This document shows positions 43,571 through 52,234 of a DNA stretch of 64,000 bases, one piece after another. This stretch comes from Pseudomonas protegens CHA0 (lineage in GTDB: Bacteria > Pseudomonadota > Gammaproteobacteria > Pseudomonadales > Pseudomonadaceae): NCBI RefSeq assembly GCF_000397205.1, contig NC_021237.1, positions 3,535,001 through 3,599,000 of the forward strand. Reading direction: 5' to 3'. Below the pieces are notes generated by a model. The model was given only the letters and a program-made list of their open reading frames with translations. It was not told the DNA's origin and did no database searches. The position numbers were made by a program, and so were the translations under genes. Within the stretch, counting starts at the first letter, position 1, and each line of letters starts with the position of its first letter.

Positions 43571-44338
43571 ATGGCTCATTCCTTGCGCTGCACGCTCACC
43601 ACCCTGACCTGGCTGGTCTCGCCCCTGGCCCTGTTGCTGCTCTGGACCCTGGTGGCCCAGGCCGGGATCTTCCCGCGCAACCTGCTGGTACCGCCGGCCC
43701 AGGTGCTGCACACCTTCGAAACCCTGCTGGCCAGCGGCGAGTTGCTGGAGCATTTGCACAACAGCCTGTCGCGCCTGGGCCTGGGCTTTGCCCTGGGGGC
43801 CCTTGGCGGCCTGGTGTTCGGGGTGCTGATGGCCCTGTCCAAGACCGTCGAGGCGTACTGCGCGCCGCTGTTCCATACCCTGCGGCAGATCCCCAGCATC
43901 GCCCTGATCCCGATGTTCGTGCTGCTGTTGGGCATCGATGAAACCTTCAAGATCGTCATCGTCGCCAAGACTGCGTTCTTCCCCGTGGCCCTGGCCGCCA
44001 GCGAGGGGGTCAAGGCCATTCCCCGCAGTTACTTCGAGGTGGCCGACGTCTACCGCCTGCGCTGGCCGACCCTGGTGCGCCAGATCGCCCTGCCCGCCGC
44101 GGCACCACCGATCATCACCGGCCTGCGCATCGGCCTGACCCGCTGCTGGGTGGTGCTGGTGGCCACCGAGCTGCTGGCCGCCGACAGCGGCCTGGGGCAG
44201 ATGATCGAGATGGCCCGGCAGATGCTGCGCATCGATGTGGTGATGGTGGGGATAGTGGTCACCGGCGTGATCGGCTTTGCCCTGGACTTCTCCTTCCGCC
44301 GCCTGGAACAGCGCGTGCTGCGCTGGCAAACCCGCTAG
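43571..44338 (+). CDS. SsuC/TauC-type ABC permease, subunit A
   Basis: A 255-residue inner-membrane permease with about six helices. The EAA-type loop that docks with the ATPase is FEVADVYRLRWPTLVRQIALPAAAP (about 157-181). QIPSIALIPMFVLLLGIDE is the characteristic SsuC/TauC/NitT signature. A weak ribosome site precedes the ATG at 43571, 38 bases after the sigma-54 promoter. It is followed by a second, different permease, so the channel is likely a heterodimer, unlike the usual SsuC homodimer. Confidence 0.85.
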   Translation: MAHSLRCTLTTLTWLVSPLALLLLWTLVAQAGIFPRNLLVPPAQVLHTFETLLASGELLEHLHNSLSRLGLGFALGALGGLVFGVLMALSKTVEAYCAPLFHTLRQIPSIALIPMFVLLLGIDETFKIVIVAKTAFFPVALAASEGVKAIPRSYFEVADVYRLRWPTLVRQIALPAAAPPIITGLRIGLTRCWVVLVATELLAADSGLGQMIEMARQMLRIDVVMVGIVVTGVIGFALDFSFRRLEQRVLRWQTR

Positions 44339-44348
44339 GAGCCCTTGC

Positions 44349-45110
44349 ATGACGACTCTACTGGCCAAGTTTCGCGGCCTGCTGCTGCCCCTGCTGCTGA
44401 TCGGCGGCTGGGAATACCTGTCCCGCCAGGACGCCGCCGGGGCCTACGCCTTCGTGCCGCTCTCCACCATCGCCAGCGCCTTGCTGGAGCTGCTGGGCAA
44501 CGGCGAGTTGCCGGTCAACCTGCTGGCCAGCCTGGGCCGAGCCAGCGGCGGCCTGCTGCTGGGCACCCTGGCCGGGGTCATGCTGGGAGCCCTGATGGCC
44601 CTCTCGACCCTGGCCAACCGCCTGATCGGCCCGCTGTTCCATTCGATCCGCCAGGTGCCGATGCTCGGCTGGATTCCGCTGATTGCCATGTGGTTCGGCA
44701 ACGGTGAGTTTTCCAAGATGCTGATCGTCAGCCTCGCGGCCTTCTACCCCATGGTGCTCAACACCTACCAGGGCTTTTGCCAGGTGGAACGGCGCTACCG
44801 CGAGGTCGGCCAGGTGCTGGTGCTAAACCCGGCGCAGCGGCTGCGGCACATCCTGCTGCCGGCGGCCCTGCCGAGCATTGCCACCGGCCTGTTGCAGGCC
44901 CTGGCCTTTGCCTGGGTGACAGCGGTGGGCAGCGAGCTGTTCCTGTCCTCCGGGGCCGGCCTGGGCAACCTGATGATGAACGCCGAAGCCGGCTCACGCA
45001 TGGAAGTGATAGTGCTCTGCGTGCTGTGCATCGGCCTGTGCGGCTACCTGATGACATTGCTGCTGACCCTTCTGAGCCGCCGCCTGCTGCGCTGGCGCCC
45101 TACCCGTTAA
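44349..45110 (+). CDS. SsuC/TauC-type ABC permease, subunit B
   Basis: A 253-residue permease of the same family with VPMLGWIPLIAMWFGNGEFSK and a docking loop at about YREVGQVLVLNPAQRLRHILLPAALP. It lies ten bases after subunit A and ten before the ATPase gene, so a tight operon. Divergence from subunit A is high, which means an old duplication and probably an obligate heterodimer. Confidence 0.85.
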   Translation: MTTLLAKFRGLLLPLLLIGGWEYLSRQDAAGAYAFVPLSTIASALLELLGNGELPVNLLASLGRASGGLLLGTLAGVMLGALMALSTLANRLIGPLFHSIRQVPMLGWIPLIAMWFGNGEFSKMLIVSLAAFYPMVLNTYQGFCQVERRYREVGQVLVLNPAQRLRHILLPAALPSIATGLLQALAFAWVTAVGSELFLSSGAGLGNLMMNAEAGSRMEVIVLCVLCIGLCGYLMTLLLTLLSRRLLRWRPTR

Positions 45111-45119
45111 GGCCTCCCC

Positions 45120-45917
45120 ATGAATGCGATCGCCCAACACGCCCCGCTCCCCACTCATCTCCACGCCCGGACCGGGGCGTTACAGATCCGCGGCCTGAAC
45201 AAGAGCTACCGGATCCAGGGCCAGGCCCTGCCGGTGCTGCAAGGCATCGACCTGGACGTCCAGCCCGGAGAGTTCGTCAGCATTGTCGGTGCCAGCGGCT
45301 GCGGCAAATCCACCCTGCTGCGGCTGATCGTCGGCCTGGAGGGTGACTATCAGGGGCAGATGCTGCTGGACGGCAAGCCAGTGACCGGCACCAGCCTGGA
45401 ACGGGGCATCGTGTTCCAGGACCATCGGCTGTTTCCCTGGATGACCCTGGCCCAGAACATCGCCCTGGCACTGAAGAACCACCCCTTGTCCGAAGCCGAG
45501 AAACAGCGCCGGGTGGCCGAGCACATCGCCCTGGTCAACCTGCAAGGCTTCGAGCAGGCCTACCCCCATCAGCTCTCCGGCGGCATGGCCCAGCGCGGCG
45601 CCATTGCCCGGGCGCTGATCAACCAGCCCAAGGTGCTGTTGCTGGACGAACCCCTGGGGGCGCTGGATGCCCTGACCCGGGTGCGCCTGCAGCACGAACT
45701 GCAACGTATCTGGGTACAGCAGCGCTGCACGGTGATCATGGTCACCCATGACATTGAAGAAGCCCTGTACCTGGGGGACCGGGTAATCGTCATGGACGCG
45801 CATCCGGGGCGGATCAAGCATGAGATCCGCGTCGACCTGCCCCATCCCCGGGACCGCTCTTCACCCGTGTTGCAAGGCTACAAAGAGCAGTTGCTGGAGG
45901 AACTGGTGGGGCATTGA
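45120..45917 (+). CDS. SsuB/TauB-type ABC ATPase
   Basis: A 265-residue cytoplasmic ATPase with all motifs: Walker A GASGCGKST (about 58-66), Q-loop VFQDHRLFPWM, signature LSGGMAQRGAIAR, Walker B VLLLDEPLGALD and switch MVTHDIEEA. It powers the two preceding permeases. No periplasmic binding protein gene lies in this operon, so the ligand must be delivered by a protein encoded elsewhere; the SsuA-like gene at 46847 is the nearest candidate. Confidence 0.88.
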   Translation: MNAIAQHAPLPTHLHARTGALQIRGLNKSYRIQGQALPVLQGIDLDVQPGEFVSIVGASGCGKSTLLRLIVGLEGDYQGQMLLDGKPVTGTSLERGIVFQDHRLFPWMTLAQNIALALKNHPLSEAEKQRRVAEHIALVNLQGFEQAYPHQLSGGMAQRGAIARALINQPKVLLLDEPLGALDALTRVRLQHELQRIWVQQRCTVIMVTHDIEEALYLGDRVIVMDAHPGRIKHEIRVDLPHPRDRSSPVLQGYKEQLLEELVGH

Positions 45918-45980
45918 TCGTCCCGGCACCCCGGCGCTGCGCCGGCTCCTACGCAGGTAGCGCGGCGATTACGCCGGGCC

Positions 45981-46062
45981 GTAGGAGCTGGCTTGCCAGC
46001 GAAGGCGCCCGCAGGGGCGGTGCAAGGCTTGAGGGCCTATTCGCCGGCAAGCCGGCTCCTAC
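45981..46062. repeat. REPIN, family A
   Basis: Arms GTAGGAGCTGGCTTGCCAGC and GCCGGCAAGCCGGCTCCTAC between two convergent transporter operons. Confidence 0.85.
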
Positions 46063-46082
46063 GGGGGTTCCACCGACGGGCC

Positions 46083-46850
46083 TCAGGCGTGGGACCAGCG
46101 GCGATGCAGGCCACGGGCCAGGGCGTCGAGGGCAAAACCCAACACGCCGATCAGCAGCACCATGGCCATCAGTTCCGAATAGGCCAGGCGGTCCCGGGTG
46201 TCGAGGATGAAGTAGCCCAGGCCGGCGCTGACCCCAAGCATTTCGCAGGGCACCAGGACGATCCACAAGATGCCGATGGACAGCCGTACCCCGGTCAGCA
46301 CATGCCCCAGCACCCCGGGCAGGATCACCTTGCGTAGGGTCTCCCAGCGGGTGGCGCTGAGGCTGCGGCTCAGTTGCAGCCAGCGCGGGTCCAGCTGGCG
46401 CACGCCGGCCGCGGTGTTGAGCAGGATCGGCCACAGCGCGGCGAACGCCAGGAGGAAGTAGATCGGCTGGTCCCCTACCCCCATCAGCATCACCACCACC
46501 GGCATCCAGGACAGCGGCGAGATCATCCGCAGAAACTGGAACGCCGGGGTGGTGGCTGCCTCCAGGTGCCGGTAGCTGCCCACCAGCAGGCCCAGGGGCA
46601 CGCCGATCAGCAAGGCCAGGAGCAAACCCACCAGGATCCGCTTGAGGCTCACCAGCACATGCTCGTACAGCTCGCCACGCCCCAGCAGTTCCAGCAGGCT
46701 GGCGAAGGTCGCCTCGGGGGAGAAACGCGCAGCCAGGCCGTTGCCATCGCCCAGCAGGTGCACCCCCAGCCACCAGCCCAGCAGCAGGCTCGACAGCCCG
46801 GCAAGCCCCAGGAGCCAATGGCTCAGGGAAGAAGGTTGCTTGCCCATCAA
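46083..46850 (-). CDS. SsuC-type ABC permease of the second importer
   Basis: A 255-residue inner-membrane permease with six helices. Signature RMISPLSWMPVVVMLMGVGDQ and docking loop LSRSLSATRWETLRKVILPGVL fit the nitrate/sulfonate/taurine family, with NrtB-like features (LGYFILDTRDRLAYSELMA). Its start overlaps the binding-protein gene by four bases. Last gene of the operon controlled from 50.5 kb. Confidence 0.86.
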   Translation of the reverse strand: MMGKQPSSLSHWLLGLAGLSSLLLGWWLGVHLLGDGNGLAARFSPEATFASLLELLGRGELYEHVLVSLKRILVGLLLALLIGVPLGLLVGSYRHLEAATTPAFQFLRMISPLSWMPVVVMLMGVGDQPIYFLLAFAALWPILLNTAAGVRQLDPRWLQLSRSLSATRWETLRKVILPGVLGHVLTGVRLSIGILWIVLVPCEMLGVSAGLGYFILDTRDRLAYSELMAMVLLIGVLGFALDALARGLHRRWSHA

Positions 46851-48046
46851 AGACCGAACTCCTCGCTGCGCTCGAAGCTGTCCGCCAGGCCGAAGGCCTT
46901 CAGCCCGCCCACCGAGGCGATGGCGTTGCGCACGAAGCGATCGTCCACCAGGTCCTTGGCGGTGTGTGCCGGGTCAAGGCCGGCCAGAAAGCCCTTGTCG
47001 CCCTCGATCAGGGTGTCCTTGAGACGCTTGACCAACTCTTCGGTGTAGCTGGGGAACGGATACGGCTGGAAGTCGATGCGCTGCTCGTCCCAGTGGCTGT
47101 GCTGGATCGCACCGCTGGCCAGGTAGGCCTCGCGGTCGGCCGCCGCCGGCGCCAGCACCCGGTTGAGCACCTGGGGCGCATGGGGCGTGTAGCGGTTGGC
47201 GCCATCCTTGGACAGCAGTTGCGCGGCCTCGGCGCGGTGGTCGCGGGTCCACAGCTGGGCCTTGACGATGGCGTTGACCACCTTCTGCGACCATTCGGGA
47301 CGGTTGTCCAGGTCATGCTCGTGCATGAACACCACGCAGCAGGCGTGGTTGCGCCACACATCCCCGGTAAAGCGCTGCACCCGGCCCACCTTGAGTTCCT
47401 CGGCCAGGGCATTGAACGGCTCGGCGACGATGTAGCCGGCAATCCGCTTGCTGGCCAGGGCTGGCGGCATGTCCGAAGGCGGCAGCACCACCAGGTTGAC
47501 CTCGTTGGCCCCCAGGGCACTGCCGGCGGCCTTGCTCACCGGCACCAGGCCGTTGTCGCGAAACAGTTGCTGCACCACCACGTTATGGATCGAATACCAG
47601 AACGGGATCGCCACCGACTGCCCCGCCAGTTGCTTGACCTCGGTAATGCCCGGGGCCACGGTCAGGCCGGAACCGCCGACGTGGTTCCAGGCCACCACCT
47701 TGGCCGGCACCCGGCTGCCGTAGCGGGCCCAGACGGTCATCGGCGACAGCAGGTGAATCACGTTGACCTGCCCGGAAATGAACGCCTCGATCACCTGGGC
47801 CCAACTGCGCAGCAGCACCGGGCGCTCGGCCTTGATGCCCTCGGCCTCGAACAGGCCGTTGTTGTGGGCCACCAGCAAGGGCGTGGCGTCGGTGATCGGC
47901 AGGTAGCCGATGCGCACCGGCGCGTCCGGTTCCTGGGCGGCGCGGGCCTGCAGGCTGTTGAGCAGCGGCAAGGCGCCGCCGGCAGTCAGCAGCGCGCTGA
48001 GCTTGAGAAAGTCACGACGGGTATGAGTGAAGTCGTCCAGGCACAT
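46847..48046 (-). CDS. Periplasmic sulfonate/nitrate-type binding protein with Tat signal
   Basis: A 399-residue NMT1/SsuA-like binding protein. The N-terminus reads THTRRDFLKLSALLTAGGALPLL, a clear twin-arginine signal with cleavage near QARAAQ, so it is exported folded. IGYLPITDATPLLVAHNNGLFEAEGI is the family start and VAEPFNALAEELKVG the domain 2 hinge. I use ATG 48046 because CGGAGA is well spaced to it; the alternative TTG at 48052 is too close. The Tat route hints at a bound cofactor or early folding. Ligand unknown. Confidence 0.86.
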   Translation of the reverse strand: MCLDDFTHTRRDFLKLSALLTAGGALPLLNSLQARAAQEPDAPVRIGYLPITDATPLLVAHNNGLFEAEGIKAERPVLLRSWAQVIEAFISGQVNVIHLLSPMTVWARYGSRVPAKVVAWNHVGGSGLTVAPGITEVKQLAGQSVAIPFWYSIHNVVVQQLFRDNGLVPVSKAAGSALGANEVNLVVLPPSDMPPALASKRIAGYIVAEPFNALAEELKVGRVQRFTGDVWRNHACCVVFMHEHDLDNRPEWSQKVVNAIVKAQLWTRDHRAEAAQLLSKDGANRYTPHAPQVLNRVLAPAAADREAYLASGAIQHSHWDEQRIDFQPYPFPSYTEELVKRLKDTLIEGDKGFLAGLDPAHTAKDLVDDRFVRNAIASVGGLKAFGLADSFERSEEFGL

Positions 48047-48851
48047 GGTCAATCTCCGACGGTGCAGGCAAAGGGGAAGTGTGGGGGTTGCGGCTCGCCC
48101 GCCGAAGGGTCTTGAGAATCTCGATGCGCAGCGCGCCCAGTTCCTCGATCCGCTCGGCGCGCGGCGCCGGCAGCTCGATGTGCCACTGGCCGAGGGTGCG
48201 CGCCGGGCTGTTACCCAGTAGCAGTACCCGATCGGACAGCAGCAGGGCTTCGTCGATGTCGTGGGTGATCAGCAGCGCCGCGGTGCGGTGCTGGCCGATC
48301 ACCTTGAGCAGCAGTTGCTGCATGTCGGCGCGGGTCACCTCGTCCAACGCGCCGAAGGGTTCATCCAGCAGCAGCACCTGGGGCTGGCGCGCCAGGCAGC
48401 GGGCCAGTGCGGTGCGCTGGGCCATGCCGCCGGACAGTTGGGCCGGATAGCGCTGGCGGGCGTGTTCCAGGCCCACTGCGGCAATCGCCTGGTCGATGCG
48501 CTCCTTGCGCTGGCGCGGGCTCAGGTGCGGCTGGCGGGCAAAATCCAGGCCGAAGGCGACGTTGTGCTCCAGGTTCAGCCAGGGCAGCAGGCTGGGGTCC
48601 TGGAATGCCACCGCGACCCGCGGATGAGGGCCGTCGAGGGGCTCGCCCAACAGGCTGACCTGCCCGGCGTGGGGCTTCTGCAGGCCGGCCAGGACCCGCA
48701 GCAGGCTGGATTTGCCGACCCCGCTGGGGCCGAGAATGGACACCACCTCGCCGGCCTGCAGGTGCAGGTCGAAATCCTCCAGCACCGTGTGCCAGCCTTG
48801 CGCCGCGGGGTAGCCGAGGCTGATCGCCTGTGCGTTCAACAGGCCGCTCAT
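48012..48851 (-). CDS. SsuB-type ABC ATPase of the second importer
   Basis: A 279-residue ATPase with Walker A GPSGVGKSS, signature LSGGMAQRTALAR, Walker B VLLLDEPFGALD and switch LITHDIDEA. Its ATG overlaps the dehydrogenase-like gene stop (ATGA), and its own end overlaps the start of the binding-protein gene by 35 bases, so this operon is unusually compact. The C-terminal 30 residues are not conserved in type and may be an extension from that overlap. Confidence 0.87.
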   Translation of the reverse strand: MSGLLNAQAISLGYPAAQGWHTVLEDFDLHLQAGEVVSILGPSGVGKSSLLRVLAGLQKPHAGQVSLLGEPLDGPHPRVAVAFQDPSLLPWLNLEHNVAFGLDFARQPHLSPRQRKERIDQAIAAVGLEHARQRYPAQLSGGMAQRTALARCLARQPQVLLLDEPFGALDEVTRADMQQLLLKVIGQHRTAALLITHDIDEALLLSDRVLLLGNSPARTLGQWHIELPAPRAERIEELGALRIEILKTLRRASRNPHTSPLPAPSEIDHVPGRLHSYPS

Positions 48852-49918
48852 GCTGCCGCATTCCGCGCCTGGCGTTGCAGTTCGGCGCGCAGTTGCACCA
48901 GGCTCGGAGTGACGATGGGCACGAAGGCCGACTCCCGCCAGCGCCGGGCAAAGCCGCTGCCGAACTCGCTGAGGTAGGCCTTGCCGCCGCTGGCCTGCAG
49001 CTCCAGTTGCACGGCGTTGGCGGTGGCTTCCGCCAGAGCGATGCGCACCCGGAACAGCGCCCCGGGCTGGCTCAGGAAGCGCCCGTCGAGCAGGCCGCTC
49101 TTGAGTTCGCCGACGGTCTGTTCCAGGTGCTGGCGTTGTTCCAGCAAGGGTTCGTGGAGGATCGAACGGGCGCCCTCGACGTGCTTTTCCACCTCGCTCA
49201 GGGCCCGGCGCGCCAGGCCGATGGCCAGGGCGCATTGCAGGCCGAGAAAGGCCGGGCGCACCGCCGGCAGGAACACTCGGGCATCCTCGTGCAGCAGCCA
49301 GTCACGGGCCACCGCCACCTGGTTCAGTTCCAGGGCAGCGGTGTTGCTCGATTGCAGGGCCATCAGTTGCAGGTCATCGGAGCGCTGCAACCCGGGCAAG
49401 GCATCCGGGATCGCCAGGATGAACGGCGCGCCGCCCTCCTCGCGCTCGATGGCCGCCGCCACCACGAACCCGCTCTTGCGCAGGTTGGTGACCCAGTGCA
49501 AACGACCGTTGAGGCTCCAGCCCTGCTCCTGTTCCCGGGCCCGGACCTGCAAGGCCTCGATCCCCGAGAGAAACTTCATGGCATTGGACAGCCCGGTGGC
49601 ACCGGCCAGCTCGCCGCTGAGCAACGAGGGCAGCAGGCGCTGGCGCAAACCGGCATTGGGGCTGTGCAGCAGGTATTCGATAAAGGCTCGCTGGCCCCAG
49701 CAGACAAAGGCCGCCGCCAGGGAATGGCTGGCCACGCTGGCCATGACTTCCAGAGCATCGGTCAGGTCGCCGCCGCTGCCGCCCTGAGCCGGGTCGATAC
49801 CGACCCGCAGTACCTCGGCGCCCGCCAGCCGGGCGAGGACCTGCTGCGGGTCGCACTGGCCCTGGTCGAGTGCCTGGGCCTGGGCATCCAGCCATTCACT
49901 CAATTGCGCATCGAGCAT
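48848..49918 (-). CDS. Acyl-CoA-dehydrogenase-like flavoprotein
   Basis: A 356-residue flavoprotein of the acyl-CoA dehydrogenase superfamily, shorter than the usual 380-400. The middle domain is present (LAGATGLSNAMKFLSG, VTNLRKSGFVVAAAI), and the helical end carries QLELQASGGKAYL. The catalytic Glu region of true dehydrogenases is not evident, so a DszC/SfnB-like monooxygenase or other non-CoA oxidation is more likely. AGGAG supports the Met at 49918. It lies between the AhpD-like gene and an SsuABC-type importer, so it may act on the imported compound. Confidence 0.73.
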   Translation of the reverse strand: MLDAQLSEWLDAQAQALDQGQCDPQQVLARLAGAEVLRVGIDPAQGGSGGDLTDALEVMASVASHSLAAAFVCWGQRAFIEYLLHSPNAGLRQRLLPSLLSGELAGATGLSNAMKFLSGIEALQVRAREQEQGWSLNGRLHWVTNLRKSGFVVAAAIEREEGGAPFILAIPDALPGLQRSDDLQLMALQSSNTAALELNQVAVARDWLLHEDARVFLPAVRPAFLGLQCALAIGLARRALSEVEKHVEGARSILHEPLLEQRQHLEQTVGELKSGLLDGRFLSQPGALFRVRIALAEATANAVQLELQASGGKAYLSEFGSGFARRWRESAFVPIVTPSLVQLRAELQRQARNAAA

Positions 49919-49967
49919 GTGGTTTTCTCCTTGAAAGGGGGCGCCGCGCAACCGCCGGCGCCCTGGC

Positions 49968-50528
49968 TCATTGACCTTGCACTGACCAGCGATACTTGGC
50001 CAGCTCGGGGTTCAGTTCAGTGCCGGCGAACACGTTGGCGAAGTTGCACAGGGTGGCCAGGCTGATGCCCAGGATCACTTCCAGGGCATTGCCTTCGCTG
50101 TATCCTGCCGCCTTGAACTGGGCATAGCCGGCGTCGCTGACCTTGCCCCGGGTGGCGATCACTTCCCGGGCAAATGCCGCCAGGGCTTCCAGCCGGGCTT
50201 CGGGCAAGGTGCTCTGCTCGCGCAGGGCGCTGACCACCGGGTCCGCAAGTTTGGCCTTGTTCAGGGCCACCGAGGTATGACCTGCGACACAGAAATCGCA
50301 GCCATGGGTGGTGGCGGCCACCAATTGCACCACTTCACGCTCCGCCAGGCTCAACTCGGCCTTGCCGTTGAGGGCGGACACCGTGACGTAGGTTTCCAGG
50401 GCCGCCGGGGCATTGGCCAGGATGCCCAGCAGATTGGGGATAAAGCCCGAGTTCTTCAGCGCGTTCTCAAGAAAGGGCCGAGCGGCTTCTGGAGCCGTGT
50501 GCAAGGTGTGTAGAGTGACGCGGGACAT
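49968..50528 (-). CDS. AhpD/carboxymuconolactone decarboxylase-family protein
   Basis: A 186-residue cytoplasmic all-helical protein of the AhpD-like family. The motif HGCDFCVAGH holds Cys77, Cys80 and His84, the CxxCxxxH set that gives thiol-disulfide or peroxide-reducing activity, rather than the lactone-decarboxylase chemistry of the family name. The Met at 50528 begins the conserved region; a longer frame reaches 50561. It is the first gene of the operon and is divergent from the AraC regulator. It may protect against peroxide leaked by the neighbouring flavoprotein, which is inference. Confidence 0.83.
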   Translation of the reverse strand: MSRVTLHTLHTAPEAARPFLENALKNSGFIPNLLGILANAPAALETYVTVSALNGKAELSLAEREVVQLVAATTHGCDFCVAGHTSVALNKAKLADPVVSALREQSTLPEARLEALAAFAREVIATRGKVSDAGYAQFKAAGYSEGNALEVILGISLATLCNFANVFAGTELNPELAKYRWSVQGQ

Positions 50529-50573
50529 GGAGTGGACTCCTGCTGTGTAGGTGTGCGTCAAGTCTGTTGGTTA

Positions 50574-50597
50574 TAAGAATTCCGATCCATATTCTAA
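50574..50597. promoter_or_regulatory. Candidate operator between the AhpD-like and AraC genes
   Basis: AGAAT and ATTCT form an inverted repeat ten bases apart inside an A/T-rich 100-base divergent region, where the AraC-family regulator would be expected to bind. No promoter boxes are clear. Confidence 0.3.
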
Positions 50598-50632
50598 AGT
50601 AGCGATTACTTGCTTCTGAGTGTTTCCCTTAG

Positions 50633-51544
50633 ATGATTTCGTCAAGCCCACTGGTTGATTGGTTATTAGAAGGCCTGGAACTCGATGCCAGCCTGTTTCA
50701 CGTCGGACGCTACTGCGGAGGCTGGCACGCCAGCACCCAGGGCCTGGCCCGGGCCAGCTTCCACCTGATCGTCCAGGGCCATTGCTGGCTGCATATCGAC
50801 GGCGCGCCCCAGGCCCTGCGCCTGGATGCCGGGGACGCGGTATTCCTGCTGCAGGACCTGGGCTACCGGCTGTCCAGTGCCCAGCAGGCTGAAGCGGCGC
50901 AGCAACTGCCGCGCACGCCCATGGCGCCCCTGGAGCCGGGAACCCAGGACGGTGTGGGGCTGGTCTGCGGCTTTTTCCATTTCAAGCCCGGGCTGTCCTC
51001 GCTGATCATCGACAGCCTGCCGGGCTGGCTCATCCTGAGGGCCGGCGACCCGTCCCTGAGTGCCGCCCGGGCGCTGTTCCAGCTGATTCTCGAAGAATGC
51101 CAGCGCACCCCGGCGCCCTCCTCGGCGCTGCTGGAACGCCTGAGCCATCTGCTGTTTTTGTATGTGCTGCGCCAACAGGTCAACGCCAACCAGGACCTCG
51201 GCGGCCTGGTGGCCCTGGCCCGCCACCCGGGGTTTGCACCGCTGCTGGAGCAGTTGATCCAGCGCCCCGGAGAAGCCTGGCCCCTGGAAAGCATGGCGGC
51301 CCTGACCGGGCTTTCGCGCTCGGCGTTCTTCAAGCGGTTCAATGAACTGGCCGGGCAATCCCCAGGGCAGGTACTGCTGGCCCTGCGCATGCGCCACGCC
51401 TGCCAGTTGCTCAAGGCCAACCAGACAGTGGAGCAAGTGGGCGCCGCCGTGGGCTATCAGTCGATCGCCGCCTTCACCCGGGCCTTCACCAAGGCCGTGG
51501 GCCTGCAGCCCGGGGCCTATCGCAAGCAGCACGAAGGGCGCTGA
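50633..51544 (+). CDS. AraC-family transcriptional regulator with N-terminal cupin
   Basis: A 303-residue regulator. The N-terminal cupin_6-like domain (about 1-180) has LIVQGHCWLHIDG and LDAGDAVFLLQDLGY; the C-terminal AraC domain (about 200-300) shows both helix-turn-helices (MAALTGLSRSAFFKRF and VGAAVGYQSIAAFTRAFTK). Cupin_6-type regulators are often divergent from AhpD-like genes, as here. It probably controls the five-gene operon running from 50528 to 46083. The inducer is unknown. Confidence 0.85.
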   Translation: MISSSPLVDWLLEGLELDASLFHVGRYCGGWHASTQGLARASFHLIVQGHCWLHIDGAPQALRLDAGDAVFLLQDLGYRLSSAQQAEAAQQLPRTPMAPLEPGTQDGVGLVCGFFHFKPGLSSLIIDSLPGWLILRAGDPSLSAARALFQLILEECQRTPAPSSALLERLSHLLFLYVLRQQVNANQDLGGLVALARHPGFAPLLEQLIQRPGEAWPLESMAALTGLSRSAFFKRFNELAGQSPGQVLLALRMRHACQLLKANQTVEQVGAAVGYQSIAAFTRAFTKAVGLQPGAYRKQHEGR

Positions 51545-51562
51545 AACGCGCCCCGAATGTAC

Positions 51563-52234
51563 TCAGCGGCGATGGGCCAGGGCCCGCACCAGGCGGTCGC
51601 CGCAGCTCTGTACCCCCTGTACCAGCAGCACCAGGACCAGCACCGTGGCCACCATGATCTGGTTGTTGAACCGCTGATAGCCGTAGCGGATCGCCAGGTC
51701 CCCCAGGCCGCCACCGCCGATGACGCCGGCCATGGAGGAAAAACCGATCAGCATCACCAGGGTCAGGGTCAGCCCTGCCAGCAGGGCCGGCAAGGCTTCC
51801 GGCAGCAGCGCCTTGAAGATCACATGGCCGATGTGCCCGCCCATGGCCAGGATCGCCTCGACCCGACCGCGGTCCACTTCATCCAGGGCGTTCTCGACGA
51901 TTCGCGCAAAAAACGGAAAGGCGCCGATGGTGATGGGCACCACCGCCGCAGTGCTGCCCAGGGTGGTGCCCACCACCAGCCGGGTCAGGGGGATCAGCGC
52001 AATCAGCAGCACCACGAAGGGCAGCGAGCGCCCCAGATTGACCAGCCCGCCCAACAGCCGGTTGAGCCTTGGCATGGGGTACAGGCCGCCCTTGCGGCTG
52101 ATGAACAGCAGCACCCCCAGGGGCAGGCCGATCAACAGGGTGAACAGCGAGGCCAGCAGCACCATGTACAGGGTTTCACCCGTGGCAGTCAGCAGCAGCT
52201 GCGCCAGTTCCTGCCAATCGAGGCTGCGGTTCAC
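51563..52234 (-). CDS. metI: Methionine ABC permease
   Basis: A 223-residue inner-membrane permease with five or six helices, in the size range of Met[35 protein letters not shown] holds the ATPase-docking loop (about residues 120-153). The start overlaps metN by four bases. It forms the channel of the D/L-methionine importer with MetN and MetQ, and converges on the AraC gene with an 18-base gap. Confidence 0.88.
   Translation of the reverse strand: MNRSLDWQELAQLLLTATGETLYMVLLASLFTLLIGLPLGVLLFISRKGGLYPMPRLNRLLGGLVNLGRSLPFVVLLIALIPLTRLVVGTTLGSTAAVVPITIGAFPFFARIVENALDEVDRGRVEAILAMGGHIGHVIFKALLPEALPALLAGLTLTLVMLIGFSSMAGVIGGGGLGDLAIRYGYQRFNNQIMVATVLVLVLLVQGVQSCGDRLVRALAHRR

Noticed and set aside
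50530..50632. Sigma-54 promoter before the AhpD-like gene
   Set aside because: TGG and GC pairs are present on the minus strand but not at ten-base spacing, and no 7-2-7 dyad is near; the AraC regulator is the better candidate.
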